The notes beneath the pieces were generated by a model. It was not told the DNA's origin. It did no database searches and worked only from the letters and a program-made list of their open reading frames with translations. A DNA stretch of 64,000 bases, taken from Halonatronomonas sp964558325. GTDB taxonomy: Bacteria > Bacillota > Halanaerobiia > Halanaerobiales > Halarsenatibacteraceae. Below, in pieces: positions 51,113 to 60,091 of this stretch. Each line of letters starts with the position of its first letter. Position 1 is the stretch's first letter. The stretch covers positions 1-64,000 of the forward strand of contig CAZLCX010000010.1 of NCBI GenBank assembly GCA_964558325.1. The letters run 5' to 3'. The translations under genes were made by a program, and so were the position numbers.

Positions 51113-51667
51113 CTAAAATATTTTCGAATCAACTTTCAGGCTATCTGGTAAAGCCTTTAAAATCAGGAGTGCTATACCACCTCCTGCCAGAGCAGTATAA
51201 AGCTGAGGAAGAGACATCATCTGAGCCACTGGTTCTGGAACCTGGACCATAAAATTGACTGTCCAGGCCAGGATAAAAAATTTAACCAGGCCCCCGGCAA
51301 TAACTGCTAAAATTGTTGGAACTGAGAAAACTTTTAGCTCTGCTGTTGCAGGCCTGGTCCTTTTACTGCTCCAGCTAATAAAAAAGAAGATTATAGAATA
51401 AAGAGCATTCCCAAATACAATCGCTGGAATTAATGGACCTAATGGCGGCGGTAATATCCCTCTGATAAAGGCAATTATCGGAGTGAAGGCTCCGATTATA
51501 ACTGCCGCTACTGGTCCAATCAGCCCGACTGCTATTAATAAAATAGCATTGATTGCCGGCCCTGTTACAGGCTGAGGCAAGCCACCCATCTGAAAGGCCA
51601 GGGCAGCGGCAAGGAGGATAGCGGTTCTTGTCCAGAATTTAGTTGATGTTAAGGATATATCAGCCAA
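51113..51667 (-). CDS. ECF transporter S component, substrate unknown
   Basis: A 184-residue protein with about five or six helices. The segment TGPAINAILLIAVGLIGPVAAVIIGAFTPIIAF and the following Gly/Pro-rich loop are typical of vitamin/metal ECF S components. No ATPase or T-subunit gene is nearby, so it would share a general energizing module encoded elsewhere. It is the last gene of the envelope operon, four bases after the DUF368 gene. The substrate is not predictable. Confidence 0.75.
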   Translation of the reverse strand: MADISLTSTKFWTRTAILLAAALAFQMGGLPQPVTGPAINAILLIAVGLIGPVAAVIIGAFTPIIAFIRGILPPPLGPLIPAIVFGNALYSIIFFFISWSSKRTRPATAELKVFSVPTILAVIAGGLVKFFILAWTVNFMVQVPEPVAQMMSLPQLYTALAGGGIALLILKALPDSLKVDSKIF

Positions 51668-51671
51668 AATA

Positions 51672-52463
51672 TCACTTTCCTTTCTGTCTGGCAGTAACCA
51701 TGGTAAAGAGCAGGACTAAGACAAAACCGAGCAAGAAGTAAAATAATTCATACCGACCAAAATAATCTGGAATGACTGCTGGTACTGAGCCTAAAATCAG
51801 GCCGCTTAGAGTCATCATCATCGGTCTCCTTAAGTTCTTTAAAAGCCAGGTGATTAGCCAGGCAAAAAGAACAAGACCTATCACCAGGCCCAGACCGAAG
51901 GCTCCTAATGTAAGTATATCAAAGGTGGAAATTGCAGTCAATACTGGCCTGTAGACTCCTAAAATTACAAGAACTGTCCCTCCGCTGATACCAGGGAGTA
52001 TCATTGTCATACTGCCTAAAAGACCGCCAATGAATATCTGAAAATAATCAGTTGATGATGTAACTGCTGCCGCTGTCTGGTTAGCTGAAAAATAATAGGC
52101 CAGGGCAAAACCAAACAGGATAGTGGCAATATCTAATAAGATTTTGTTATTTCGGCGAAAACCTCCGGCTTCCTTAACTGTAACCCTGGTTGAGGCTAAA
52201 ATCATCCCGGCAATAAATGAATAGACTGCTGCCGTATATAGGTTAAATAACCGGCCCATCACGACTGCACCGAAAAATGCTCCCCCTGCTGCTCCCAGCC
52301 CAAAGGGGATCAGAAACCTTAAATCAATTTTTTTAATTGCCCTTAAAAGGGGCTCATAAACATAGAGAATAATCGCAACAGTACCTCCACTAATACCTGG
52401 CAGGGTATTTGCAACTCCCAGGGGAAAACCCTGGAGCAGCAGTCTTGTCTGTTTATTTAACAA
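51672..52463 (-). CDS. DUF368 membrane protein, undecaprenyl-phosphate translocase candidate
   Basis: A 263-residue protein with about eight helices and two copies of the family motif LPGISGGTVAIILYVYEPLL and LPGISGGTVLVILGVYRPVL, one in each half. DUF368 proteins (PopT) have been reported as undecaprenyl-phosphate flippases that recycle the lipid carrier for cell-wall and polysaccharide synthesis. Its place at the end of an LPS operon fits that role. Its start overlaps the GH65 stop by 11 bases. Confidence 0.92.
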   Translation of the reverse strand: MLNKQTRLLLQGFPLGVANTLPGISGGTVAIILYVYEPLLRAIKKIDLRFLIPFGLGAAGGAFFGAVVMGRLFNLYTAAVYSFIAGMILASTRVTVKEAGGFRRNNKILLDIATILFGFALAYYFSANQTAAAVTSSTDYFQIFIGGLLGSMTMILPGISGGTVLVILGVYRPVLTAISTFDILTLGAFGLGLVIGLVLFAWLITWLLKNLRRPMMMTLSGLILGSVPAVIPDYFGRYELFYFLLGFVLVLLFTMVTARQKGK

Positions 52464-54753
52464 GGGGCACCTCGACTGACTGGCTGGCTGTTAGCCTAAA
52501 GTCTTTCTGATAAATATTAAGGGGAAGCTCAGGTCCAGACTTTAGCTCAATTGTAACTTTGTCTGAACCAACCCTTACTGAAAGTATGCTATGATTGATG
52601 TTGAGCTGAAAAGAATAACCCTGCCAGTTTTCTGGAATAAATGGTGAAAAACTCAGCCTGCCATCTCTCATTTTCATGCCTGCAAACCCATGAACTATTG
52701 ACATCCAGGTTCCGGCCATACTGGTGATATGGAGCCCATCCTCTGTATCATTATTGTAGTTATCTAAATCAAGTCTGGCTGTCCTTAAATACAACTGATA
52801 GGCCTTGTCTTCATACCCAAGCCCTGAGGCTAAAATAGCATGGATACAGGGAGATAGGGAGGACTCATGGACTGTCTTGGGTTCATAAAAGTCGAAGTTT
52901 CTTTTGACAGTATCCAGGTCATATTTTTCCCTCAGGAAATACAAACCCTGTAAAACATCAGCCTGTTTGATATAGCAGGACCGAAGAATCCTGTCCCAGG
53001 ACCAGTTCTGATGGAGGGGCAGGTCTTCTGCTGGAATCTCTGAAGCTGGTTTTAAGACTTTATCTAAATAACCGTCCTGCTGTAAAAAGATTCCCCTCTT
53101 CTCATCTACAGGATAATAGATATTATCAATAATATCCTGCCATTTATCGATTTCTTCTGCCCTTAATTCAAGTTCAGCTAAGACTTCCTGATACCTGGCT
53201 GGAACTTCCTTTTTCATCCTATTAAGAGCCTCAATTGTAAATTCTAATGTCCAGGCGGCCATTCTGTTGGTATACCAGTTATTATGAACATTATTTTCAT
53301 ATTCATTTGGTCCAGTTACCCCAATTAACATGTAAACTTCTTTTCTGGGATTATAATGGACTCTATCAGCCCAGTATCGGCTAACCTCCGCCGCTACCTC
53401 TATCCCGTAATCATAAAGATACTGATAATCTCCAGTATAATCGAGATAGTTTTTAATTGCATACACGATAGCTCCATTCCGATGGATCTCTTCAAAGGTA
53501 ATTTCCCATTCGTTATGAGATTCCTCGCCATTCATTGTCACCATGGGATAAAGGGCACCTTTAGAGCCGAGTTTGGCTGCATTTTCTTTGGCCTTTTCCA
53601 GATGGCGGTAGCGGTAATATAATAAGTTTTGGGCTATCTGATTATCGCTGGTATTTAAATAAAAGGGCAGGCAATAGGCCTCTGTATCCCAATAGGTTGC
53701 CCCACCATATTTTTCACCGGTAAAACCTTTAGGTCCTATGTTAAGACGGGGGTCATGGCCGGTATAGGTCTGATATAACTGAAAGATATTAAATCTAATC
53801 CCCTGCTGGGCTTCAGCATCTCCTTCTATGACGATATCGCTCTCTTTCCAGATATCCTCCCAGGCTTTTTTATGATCGCTGAATAATTTTTCTTCACCTG
53901 TAAGATAGGCTTCTGCTGATAACTTCTGGGCCCTCTGGGCCACCTGATTATCCTCATAATCTCTATTAGTTGTCAGCCCTAAATATCTGGTAAGTTTAAC
54001 TTCTTCCCCAGGCTCGGCCTCAAATTCTGCAGTCTGTTGAATATATTTTTCCCTGATATCATGGCTTTGATTAAGTGGTTCTTTGCTATATTGATAATTT
54101 ACTGCAGCAGAGACAAGATACTCAGTCTTTTTGGTCTTCATTGTTAAAGAGGCCTTATCATCTAAGGCTATTTGATCTACTCCATCCCAGAAGACTTCGC
54201 CATAATTGGCGTCTTCATTGGTAATGGTGCCGTCTAAATGGGGTGATAATTCAAGCTGGGCAGTATGGTTTAAAGGTCTGACCTGATAGGTTATAACACC
54301 GATCTCCCGCTGGTCCATACTTAAAAACCTGCGGCTAATTATCTCAGTCTGCCTGTCCTGGTGGTCTTTGACAGTAAATTTCCGCTGGAGCAGGCCAAGT
54401 TTCATATCTAAAGTCCTCTCAAAATCTACAAGCTGCCAGTTATCAGAGGCCAGGTCTAGCTCGATTCCATTAATTTTAACTCCTAATCCGATAAAATCAA
54501 CAGCATTGAGTACTTTGGCAAAATATTCAGGATAACCGATCTTCCACCAGCCAACTACTGTCTTATCTGGATAATAAACCCCGGCAACATAGGTTCCCTG
54601 GAGTGAGTCTCCAGTATATTTTTCGGCAAAATTACCTCTGAGCCCCATATGACCATTGCCCAGGCTCATTACACTTTCAACAACTCTATTCTCTTCTGGG
54701 TTAAAGCCCTGCTCGATAATCTTCCATTTATCTACTTTAAAATAATCTCTCAT
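52453..54753 (-). CDS. glycoside hydrolase family 65 disaccharide phosphorylase
   Basis: About 766 residues. N-terminal beta-sandwich (ESVMSLGNGHMGLRGNF), then the (alpha/alpha)6 barrel with GATYWDTEAYCLPFYL, the catalytic-acid region GVTGPNEYENNVHNNWYTN and the phosphate-binding HESSLSPCIHAI. GH65 members include maltose, trehalose, kojibiose and nigerose phosphorylases that yield beta-glucose 1-phosphate. Which disaccharide is used cannot be told by eye. Trehalose or another compatible solute is possible in a salt-adapted organism. ATG 54753 follows GGAGGG and overlaps the upstream GT9 stop. No beta-phosphoglucomutase gene is adjacent. Confidence 0.92.
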   Translation of the reverse strand: MRDYFKVDKWKIIEQGFNPEENRVVESVMSLGNGHMGLRGNFAEKYTGDSLQGTYVAGVYYPDKTVVGWWKIGYPEYFAKVLNAVDFIGLGVKINGIELDLASDNWQLVDFERTLDMKLGLLQRKFTVKDHQDRQTEIISRRFLSMDQREIGVITYQVRPLNHTAQLELSPHLDGTITNEDANYGEVFWDGVDQIALDDKASLTMKTKKTEYLVSAAVNYQYSKEPLNQSHDIREKYIQQTAEFEAEPGEEVKLTRYLGLTTNRDYEDNQVAQRAQKLSAEAYLTGEEKLFSDHKKAWEDIWKESDIVIEGDAEAQQGIRFNIFQLYQTYTGHDPRLNIGPKGFTGEKYGGATYWDTEAYCLPFYLNTSDNQIAQNLLYYRYRHLEKAKENAAKLGSKGALYPMVTMNGEESHNEWEITFEEIHRNGAIVYAIKNYLDYTGDYQYLYDYGIEVAAEVSRYWADRVHYNPRKEVYMLIGVTGPNEYENNVHNNWYTNRMAAWTLEFTIEALNRMKKEVPARYQEVLAELELRAEEIDKWQDIIDNIYYPVDEKRGIFLQQDGYLDKVLKPASEIPAEDLPLHQNWSWDRILRSCYIKQADVLQGLYFLREKYDLDTVKRNFDFYEPKTVHESSLSPCIHAILASGLGYEDKAYQLYLRTARLDLDNYNNDTEDGLHITSMAGTWMSIVHGFAGMKMRDGRLSFSPFIPENWQGYSFQLNINHSILSVRVGSDKVTIELKSGPELPLNIYQKDFRLTASQSVEVPLVK

Positions 54754-55750
54754 CAAATCCCTCCTTGATTTTCCTGAAAACTTCTTTAACTGTTAGGTCC
54801 TGCAGACATTTATGGTGGCCTAAGGGACATTCATGTTCGCCGCAGGGGCGGCAGTGTAATCCCCAATTGGCAATGATCGGATAATCCTCTTGTTGTCCGT
54901 ATGGCCTGTACATGGTTTCAGCAGATGGGCCAAAAATAGTCAGAGCTGGGGTTCTAAAAAGTGCAGCTAGATGGACCGGGCCAGTATCTCCACTGACCAT
55001 AAATTCTGCAGCTGCTGTAATTGCCATTAAATCAGGAATTGAAGTCCTGCCGGCTGTATTATGCAAACGTTTTTCCTGACCTGTAGAAATTTGGGCCATA
55101 ATCTGCTTATTTCTTTCTAAATCTCCTGGCCCACCAGTTAAAACAATATCTAAATCAGTTTCAGTTAATAATTTATCTGCCAGGCTGGTAAATTTATTTA
55201 CTGGCCATCTTTTGGTCGGCCAGCTGCCTCCTGGATTTAAAATTAAATACTTTTTATTTTTTAATCCAAGTTCATTTTTCCTGGCCGGTGATAATTCAGC
55301 AGGAGTTACTTCTGGTAATGCTATATTTTCTGGTTTTTTTATGTTTAAATCTTTTAACCAGTCTAAAAAGTATTCTACCATATGCTGATTTCCAGGTTCC
55401 CAGTCTTTATGATAATGATAGAGATAACGCTGGCCAGAGCGATTATAACCGGCTCTATAATCAGTTGCTATCAGCCTCTGTAAGAGGGCAGTCCGCCAGT
55501 TGCCATGAATATTTAAACTTAATGGGATATCCAGATTTCTTAATTTTTTAGCAAAACTAAATGATTTATTCAAGGGCCAGCTTTTATTATAACTTAAAGT
55601 TCTATCAATGAAATCAAGCTGCCTGGGCAGCTCAATAAAGTTTGAGTTAGCCACTAAAATCAGCTCAGTTTCAGGTCTGGCAGCTTTGATTGCCTTTAAA
55701 AGGGGCAGTGAAAAGACCAGGTCTCCAAGATAGAGAAGATTTATAATCAA
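54737..55750 (-). CDS. glycosyltransferase family 9 (heptosyltransferase-like)
   Basis: At least 337 residues. The GT9 fold is shown by the N-terminal LYLGDLVFSLPLLKAI, the donor-binding domain LNPGGSWPTKRWPVNKF, and SGDTGPVHLAALFRTPALTIFGPS. A Cys-rich tail (CRPCGEHECPLGHHKC) matches that of the GT9 domain in the neighbouring fusion. It likely adds a heptose or other sugar to the LPS inner core. The first standard start codon in frame is TTG at 55750, with no ribosome-binding site. A perfect GGAGGAG (55798-55804) instead precedes in-frame ATA (55795) and ATC (55792), which would add about 14 or 15 residues. Confidence 0.88.
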   Translation of the reverse strand: MIINLLYLGDLVFSLPLLKAIKAARPETELILVANSNFIELPRQLDFIDRTLSYNKSWPLNKSFSFAKKLRNLDIPLSLNIHGNWRTALLQRLIATDYRAGYNRSGQRYLYHYHKDWEPGNQHMVEYFLDWLKDLNIKKPENIALPEVTPAELSPARKNELGLKNKKYLILNPGGSWPTKRWPVNKFTSLADKLLTETDLDIVLTGGPGDLERNKQIMAQISTGQEKRLHNTAGRTSIPDLMAITAAAEFMVSGDTGPVHLAALFRTPALTIFGPSAETMYRPYGQQEDYPIIANWGLHCRPCGEHECPLGHHKCLQDLTVKEVFRKIKEGFDERLF

Positions 55751-55791
55751 AATTTTATCTGCTGTTTGAAATTTATCTTTTAAAGCTTTGA

Positions 55792-58182
55792 TTATAACTC
55801 CTCCTTATCATCAGCCTTAAGACTTTTGGCAAATAGTTTAATAGCCGTTTCCTTAACTTCCTGAACAGTTATTTCAGTCAGGCAGCGATTGGTCTTAAGG
55901 GGACATTTCCTTTCCCAGCAGTTGATACATGCCAGCTCATCTTTATGGATCACCAGATTATCTTTGCCATAGGGCCCGTGGGTAAGGGGATCTGTTGGTC
56001 CCATCAGGGCCAGACAGGTAGTACCTGCTGCTGCAGCCAGATGGAGGGGCCCTGTATCTCCGCCAATAAATAGGTTTGCTATCTTAGAAAGGCCAAATTG
56101 CTCTATCAGGCTGAGTTTACCGGCCAGATTAAAAATCCTGCCATCATGATATTGGTCTCTATTTTGATTAATTAAGGGGCCAAATTTTGCATCTAATTCA
56201 CCGGCCTCAGCCGGACCTCCACTTATTACTATATTTATACCTTTATTTAATAAGTCCTCTATTAAATTATAATATCTATCTAAAGACCAGTCTTTACTGG
56301 CCCAGCTAGACATGGGATGGATGATAATAAAAGCCTCATTTGAGAGTTTCTCAGGAATGTTGCTATTCCAATCAGCAGGCAGGCTGATCCCATATTCAGG
56401 CTCATAGTTATCAGCTAACTCAATTCCCAGGGCCTTAGCGGTTTCTGTTAGATATTTCTCGATCTGATGTACTTTCTGGTCAGTTCCCTTAAATCTTTTT
56501 TGATAGAAAAACCTGCTGGCCTCTTTTCCCCGGGCCGGTCCATAGGTCCTGTCAGGCCCGGTCAGATAAGCTGGCAGGGCACTTTTAAATATCCCATGGA
56601 GATCAAAGCTCAGGTCATATTTTTCCTTCTGTAACCATTTAATCCAGTCTTTAAAGGAAATTAACCTGGAGGAAAGGGGTAATTTATCCTGACCCCGCCA
56701 CTTGCTCTTAGGCAAGACCTTAAGGTTATTAATTCCCTCATGATGCTTAAGCAGCGGTGCTGTCAATTCTTCTACCAGCCAGTCAATCTTATAATCAGGT
56801 CTCTGTTGTTTGATTAAAGAAAAGGCCGGTAAGGTATGGACTATATCTCCAATTGCACTCAATCTGACAAATAACATCTTCTTTTCCCCAGGCCCCAGGG
56901 GAAGCAGTCTTAAAATAGAATCTGTAAGTTGATTAAGTTCTCTGGCTTTATCCTTTATCCTAAGATAACCCTCTCGCCCGGATTCTTTAACTAATTCCTG
57001 GTCTGCTAAAAATTGCTGAATCTTAACTTCCAGTTCCTGATTATCTTTAAAATAATGAATTCCTCTGCCATCCTGGAAATCTTTAAGCAGACTCCTGATG
57101 TTGGATTGGCTGGGGCCAACCAGGACAGGAACCTGATAACTTAACGGTTCCAAAAAATTATGGCCGCCGACATCGGCGATTGTGCCGCCAATCAGGGCAA
57201 AATCTGCCAGGGAATATATCTCTGTTAAATCACCAATAGTGTCGACTAAAAGGACTTCTGTCTCAGCCAGTAAATCAGTCATTTGATTTAATTCAGACCA
57301 GAGCTGATACTTTATTGAGTTCTTATTTAATAAATCTTCTAGCTCTGGCTTTCTTTCAATATGCCTGGGGGCAAGTATAAATAAGGGCCGGGGAGATAAA
57401 TTAATTTTTTGATAAATTTTGATTAGTTCTTTTTCTTCAGGGGAATGGGTACTACCGGCCACAAATATTTTTCTATCAGAAAGACTAAATTCTTCGTTGG
57501 AAGATGGTTTTTCTAAATTTAATGCCCCTGCATATTTTAAGTTGACCATCTTTTCCACTTTATCAGGGTTAACTCCAAGTTCAATTAGCCTGCTGGCATC
57601 TGCTGAACTCTGCATATAAAATTTATCAATTAAATTTAAGAAGGGTTGAAAGAAAAATTTCAGCTTTTTATAATTTGGAAAACTTTTATCACTTAACCTC
57701 CCATTAACCAGACCAATTTTCACCCCATTAGCGGCAGCCTGATTAATAAGAGCAGGCCACAGTTCTGTTTCAATTAATAATAGAAGGTCAGGTTGTAATC
57801 TTTTAATAAAAAGCCTGATTAAGGGATAAAAATCAAAGGGGAGATAGGAAATTATATCAAACCCGGCTAAATCTTTAAGGGCCAGGGATCTGCCAGTTGG
57901 AGTCATCACAGTTAATATAAAAAAATAGGGCTGGTCAGATTCAGATTTGAGTTCCTGAATTAGTTGAGCAGCTAACCTTACTTCTCCCACAGAGGCAGCC
58001 TGGATCCAGATTACCTGTCTGCCAGAACTCTTTTTAAACTGGCTCTCCTTAAGGAGCCCAAGCCTTTCTCTAATTTCCTGATGCCTGCCCTGGAGGGCTA
58101 AATAAATAAGGTAGGGCAGCAAAATAAAGATTGTGGCTAAAAACATAATTAAATTATAAATAAAATAAAGTAAAGCTTTCAT
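55792..58182 (-). CDS. WaaA (Kdo transferase) fused to a GT9 heptosyltransferase-like domain
   Basis: A 796-residue fusion. Residues 1 to about 425 are a complete Kdo transferase: an N-terminal membrane anchor, IQAASVGEVRLA, GLVNGRLSDKSF, and GGHNFLEP near 338-345. Residues 436-796 form a full GT9 domain beginning MLFVRLSAIGDIVHTLP, with SWASKDWSLDRYYNLIEDL, GGDTGPLHLAAAAG (about 703) and a CINCWERKCPL tail. The reading frame is continuous. Met436 has a G-rich stretch upstream and might also serve as an internal start. The protein would transfer Kdo to lipid A and then add a core sugar. It is encoded one nucleotide after the LpxL-like gene. Confidence 0.93.
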   Translation of the reverse strand: MKALLYFIYNLIMFLATIFILLPYLIYLALQGRHQEIRERLGLLKESQFKKSSGRQVIWIQAASVGEVRLAAQLIQELKSESDQPYFFILTVMTPTGRSLALKDLAGFDIISYLPFDFYPLIRLFIKRLQPDLLLLIETELWPALINQAAANGVKIGLVNGRLSDKSFPNYKKLKFFFQPFLNLIDKFYMQSSADASRLIELGVNPDKVEKMVNLKYAGALNLEKPSSNEEFSLSDRKIFVAGSTHSPEEKELIKIYQKINLSPRPLFILAPRHIERKPELEDLLNKNSIKYQLWSELNQMTDLLAETEVLLVDTIGDLTEIYSLADFALIGGTIADVGGHNFLEPLSYQVPVLVGPSQSNIRSLLKDFQDGRGIHYFKDNQELEVKIQQFLADQELVKESGREGYLRIKDKARELNQLTDSILRLLPLGPGEKKMLFVRLSAIGDIVHTLPAFSLIKQQRPDYKIDWLVEELTAPLLKHHEGINNLKVLPKSKWRGQDKLPLSSRLISFKDWIKWLQKEKYDLSFDLHGIFKSALPAYLTGPDRTYGPARGKEASRFFYQKRFKGTDQKVHQIEKYLTETAKALGIELADNYEPEYGISLPADWNSNIPEKLSNEAFIIIHPMSSWASKDWSLDRYYNLIEDLLNKGINIVISGGPAEAGELDAKFGPLINQNRDQYHDGRIFNLAGKLSLIEQFGLSKIANLFIGGDTGPLHLAAAAGTTCLALMGPTDPLTHGPYGKDNLVIHKDELACINCWERKCPLKTNRCLTEITVQEVKETAIKLFAKSLKADDKEEL

Positions 58183-59073
58183 TTAGCCCTCACCTCTGTC
58201 AACCTTCCAGCGTTTATGGAACCATAACCACTGCTCAGGAGATTTTTTGATTGCCTCTTCTGTAACTCTTAATAAGGGTTTTAGATATTTAGGTTCAGCT
58301 GCCTTCTTAGTTCCCTGAGGAACTTCAACTTCTTCATGGATATCTACTCTATATTTAGCAAAACCTTCACGATAAATAAAAATCGGGACAATTAATGAGC
58401 CAGTCTTAGAGGCAAGCCGGACTGCTCCCCGATGGATACTGGCTGGCACGCCAAAAAAGTTCATGACATGGGGCAGACCACTTGCATGCTGGTCTCCCAG
58501 GATCATTGTAGAATTACCTGCTTTAAGATTTTTAAAAACTTTAATTAGGCCCTGATTCGAGACCGGAGTAGTTTTAACACCAGCATTACGCCGGGCAAGA
58601 TTAATCCTGTCACCTAAATCAGCCAATCTCTGTTTTCTGGCAATTGAGAGACATTCCCTATCATAATTTGCAATAATTGCTGCCAGCCATTCCCAGTTGC
58701 CAAAATGGGCTGTATAAAAAATTACCCCCTGGTCAGAGTTGATTAACTCCTTTAGTTTATCGGCATTATCTATTGTAATTCTTTCCTGGAACTCTTTGTT
58801 ATTAAGCTTTTCAATCAAGAAAAATTCAATCAGGACCTGGCCAAAATGGATATATGTATCTTTTAAGATAGTTTCTATCTCTTCTAATGAATGATCATCT
58901 TCAAAAGCCAAAAGCAGATTGGAGCTGGCAACTTTTTTTCGTACTTTAAAGAGATACAGTAGCCTACCGATAAGTATCCCGATTTTCTCAACAACCTTAA
59001 GGGGAAGAAAATTTATAATATAATCTAAGAGCTTGAAAATAAATGAAATCAATAAATTTTTAAGCTTCTTCAT
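58183..59073 (-). CDS. LpxL/HtrB-like lipid A acyltransferase
   Basis: A 296-residue protein with an N-terminal hydrophobic anchor and the acyltransferase motif TAHFGNWEW (HxxxxE form). Further family elements are LGDQHASGLPHVMNFFG and the end of the protein PEQWLWFHKRWK, as in lauroyl/myristoyl transferases. It probably adds a secondary acyl chain to Kdo-lipid A. It is directly adjacent to the waaA fusion. Acyl-chain specificity is unknown. Confidence 0.92.
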   Translation of the reverse strand: MKKLKNLLISFIFKLLDYIINFLPLKVVEKIGILIGRLLYLFKVRKKVASSNLLLAFEDDHSLEEIETILKDTYIHFGQVLIEFFLIEKLNNKEFQERITIDNADKLKELINSDQGVIFYTAHFGNWEWLAAIIANYDRECLSIARKQRLADLGDRINLARRNAGVKTTPVSNQGLIKVFKNLKAGNSTMILGDQHASGLPHVMNFFGVPASIHRGAVRLASKTGSLIVPIFIYREGFAKYRVDIHEEVEVPQGTKKAAEPKYLKPLLRVTEEAIKKSPEQWLWFHKRWKVDRGEG

Positions 59074-59074
59074 A

Positions 59075-60073
59075 TTACCAGACCTTGGCCCTTAATAAAT
59101 CCTGGAAATTAACCATGCCCAGAGGGCAGCCCTTATCATCTACAATCGGCAGATGATTAATTTCCTTCTGCTCCATTAATTTTAAGGCTTCAGCAGCCAA
59201 TTTCTCCTCGCCAATAGTCTCAGGATCTACTGTCATAATCTCAGAAACCCTGGAGTTAAGAAGATCTTTATTTTTAGATTTAACTGCCCTCCGAATATCA
59301 CCATCGGTAATAATCCCAACCAGGATACCTTCCTGATTAATAACGGCAGTTGAACCCATTCTGGTTTCAGTCATTGTAAATAAGGCCTGTTGAACTGTTG
59401 CCTGGGAACTGATTTTAGGATTCTGACTCCTGATTTTTAAGACATCAGCCACAGTCGTTAATAGCTTTCTGCCCAGACTGCCACCAGGATGATAGAGAGC
59501 AAAATCTTCTTCTGTCAGTCCATTTAGATTGGCCAGGGAGACTGCCAGGGCATCCCCTAAAGCCAGGGAGGCAGTTGTGGAGGTGGTGGGAGCAAGGTCT
59601 AAATGACAGGCCTCCCCGGTAACTCCAGTAGAAATTACTAAATCTGCCTGACTGGCAAGGGTTGAATCTAAATTTGAAGTAATTAAATAAAATTTAGCCC
59701 CTATTCTTTTTATTGATGGAATCAAATTGATAATTTCATCAGTCTCACCACTATTTGAAATTGCCAGCATAATATCCTGACCTGTAACCATTCCTAAATC
59801 ACCATGGAGGGCTTCCCCGGCATGCACAAAGTAGGCCGGTGTCCCGGTGCTGGAAAAAGTAGCGGCAATCTTTCTGGCAATTAAACCTGATTTGCCCACT
59901 CCTGTCAGAAGAGTTCTCCCTTCAGATGAATAGATTCCAGAAATCAAATCGGTAAAGTTGCCATCGATTTTATCTGCCAGGTCTTTAACAGCAGCTGCCT
60001 CATTTAGCAGGACTTTACGGGCCTGGTTTAAGGCTCCTTCAATTCTTTTGAGATCAACCTCTTTTTTCGTCAT
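59075..60073 (-). CDS. kdsD: D-arabinose 5-phosphate isomerase
   Basis: A 332-residue KdsD/KpsF-family enzyme. An N-terminal SIS domain (LLTGVGKSGLIARKIAATFSS, HAGEALHGDLGMV) is followed by two CBS domains (about 205-330). It converts ribulose 5-phosphate to arabinose 5-phosphate, the first step of Kdo synthesis. It lies one base before the LpxL-like gene and after kdsA. All three Kdo genes are contiguous. Confidence 0.95.
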   Translation of the reverse strand: MTKKEVDLKRIEGALNQARKVLLNEAAAVKDLADKIDGNFTDLISGIYSSEGRTLLTGVGKSGLIARKIAATFSSTGTPAYFVHAGEALHGDLGMVTGQDIMLAISNSGETDEIINLIPSIKRIGAKFYLITSNLDSTLASQADLVISTGVTGEACHLDLAPTTSTTASLALGDALAVSLANLNGLTEEDFALYHPGGSLGRKLLTTVADVLKIRSQNPKISSQATVQQALFTMTETRMGSTAVINQEGILVGIITDGDIRRAVKSKNKDLLNSRVSEIMTVDPETIGEEKLAAEALKLMEQKEINHLPIVDDKGCPLGMVNFQDLLRAKVW

Positions 60074-60091
60074 TATCAGAAATACACCTTT

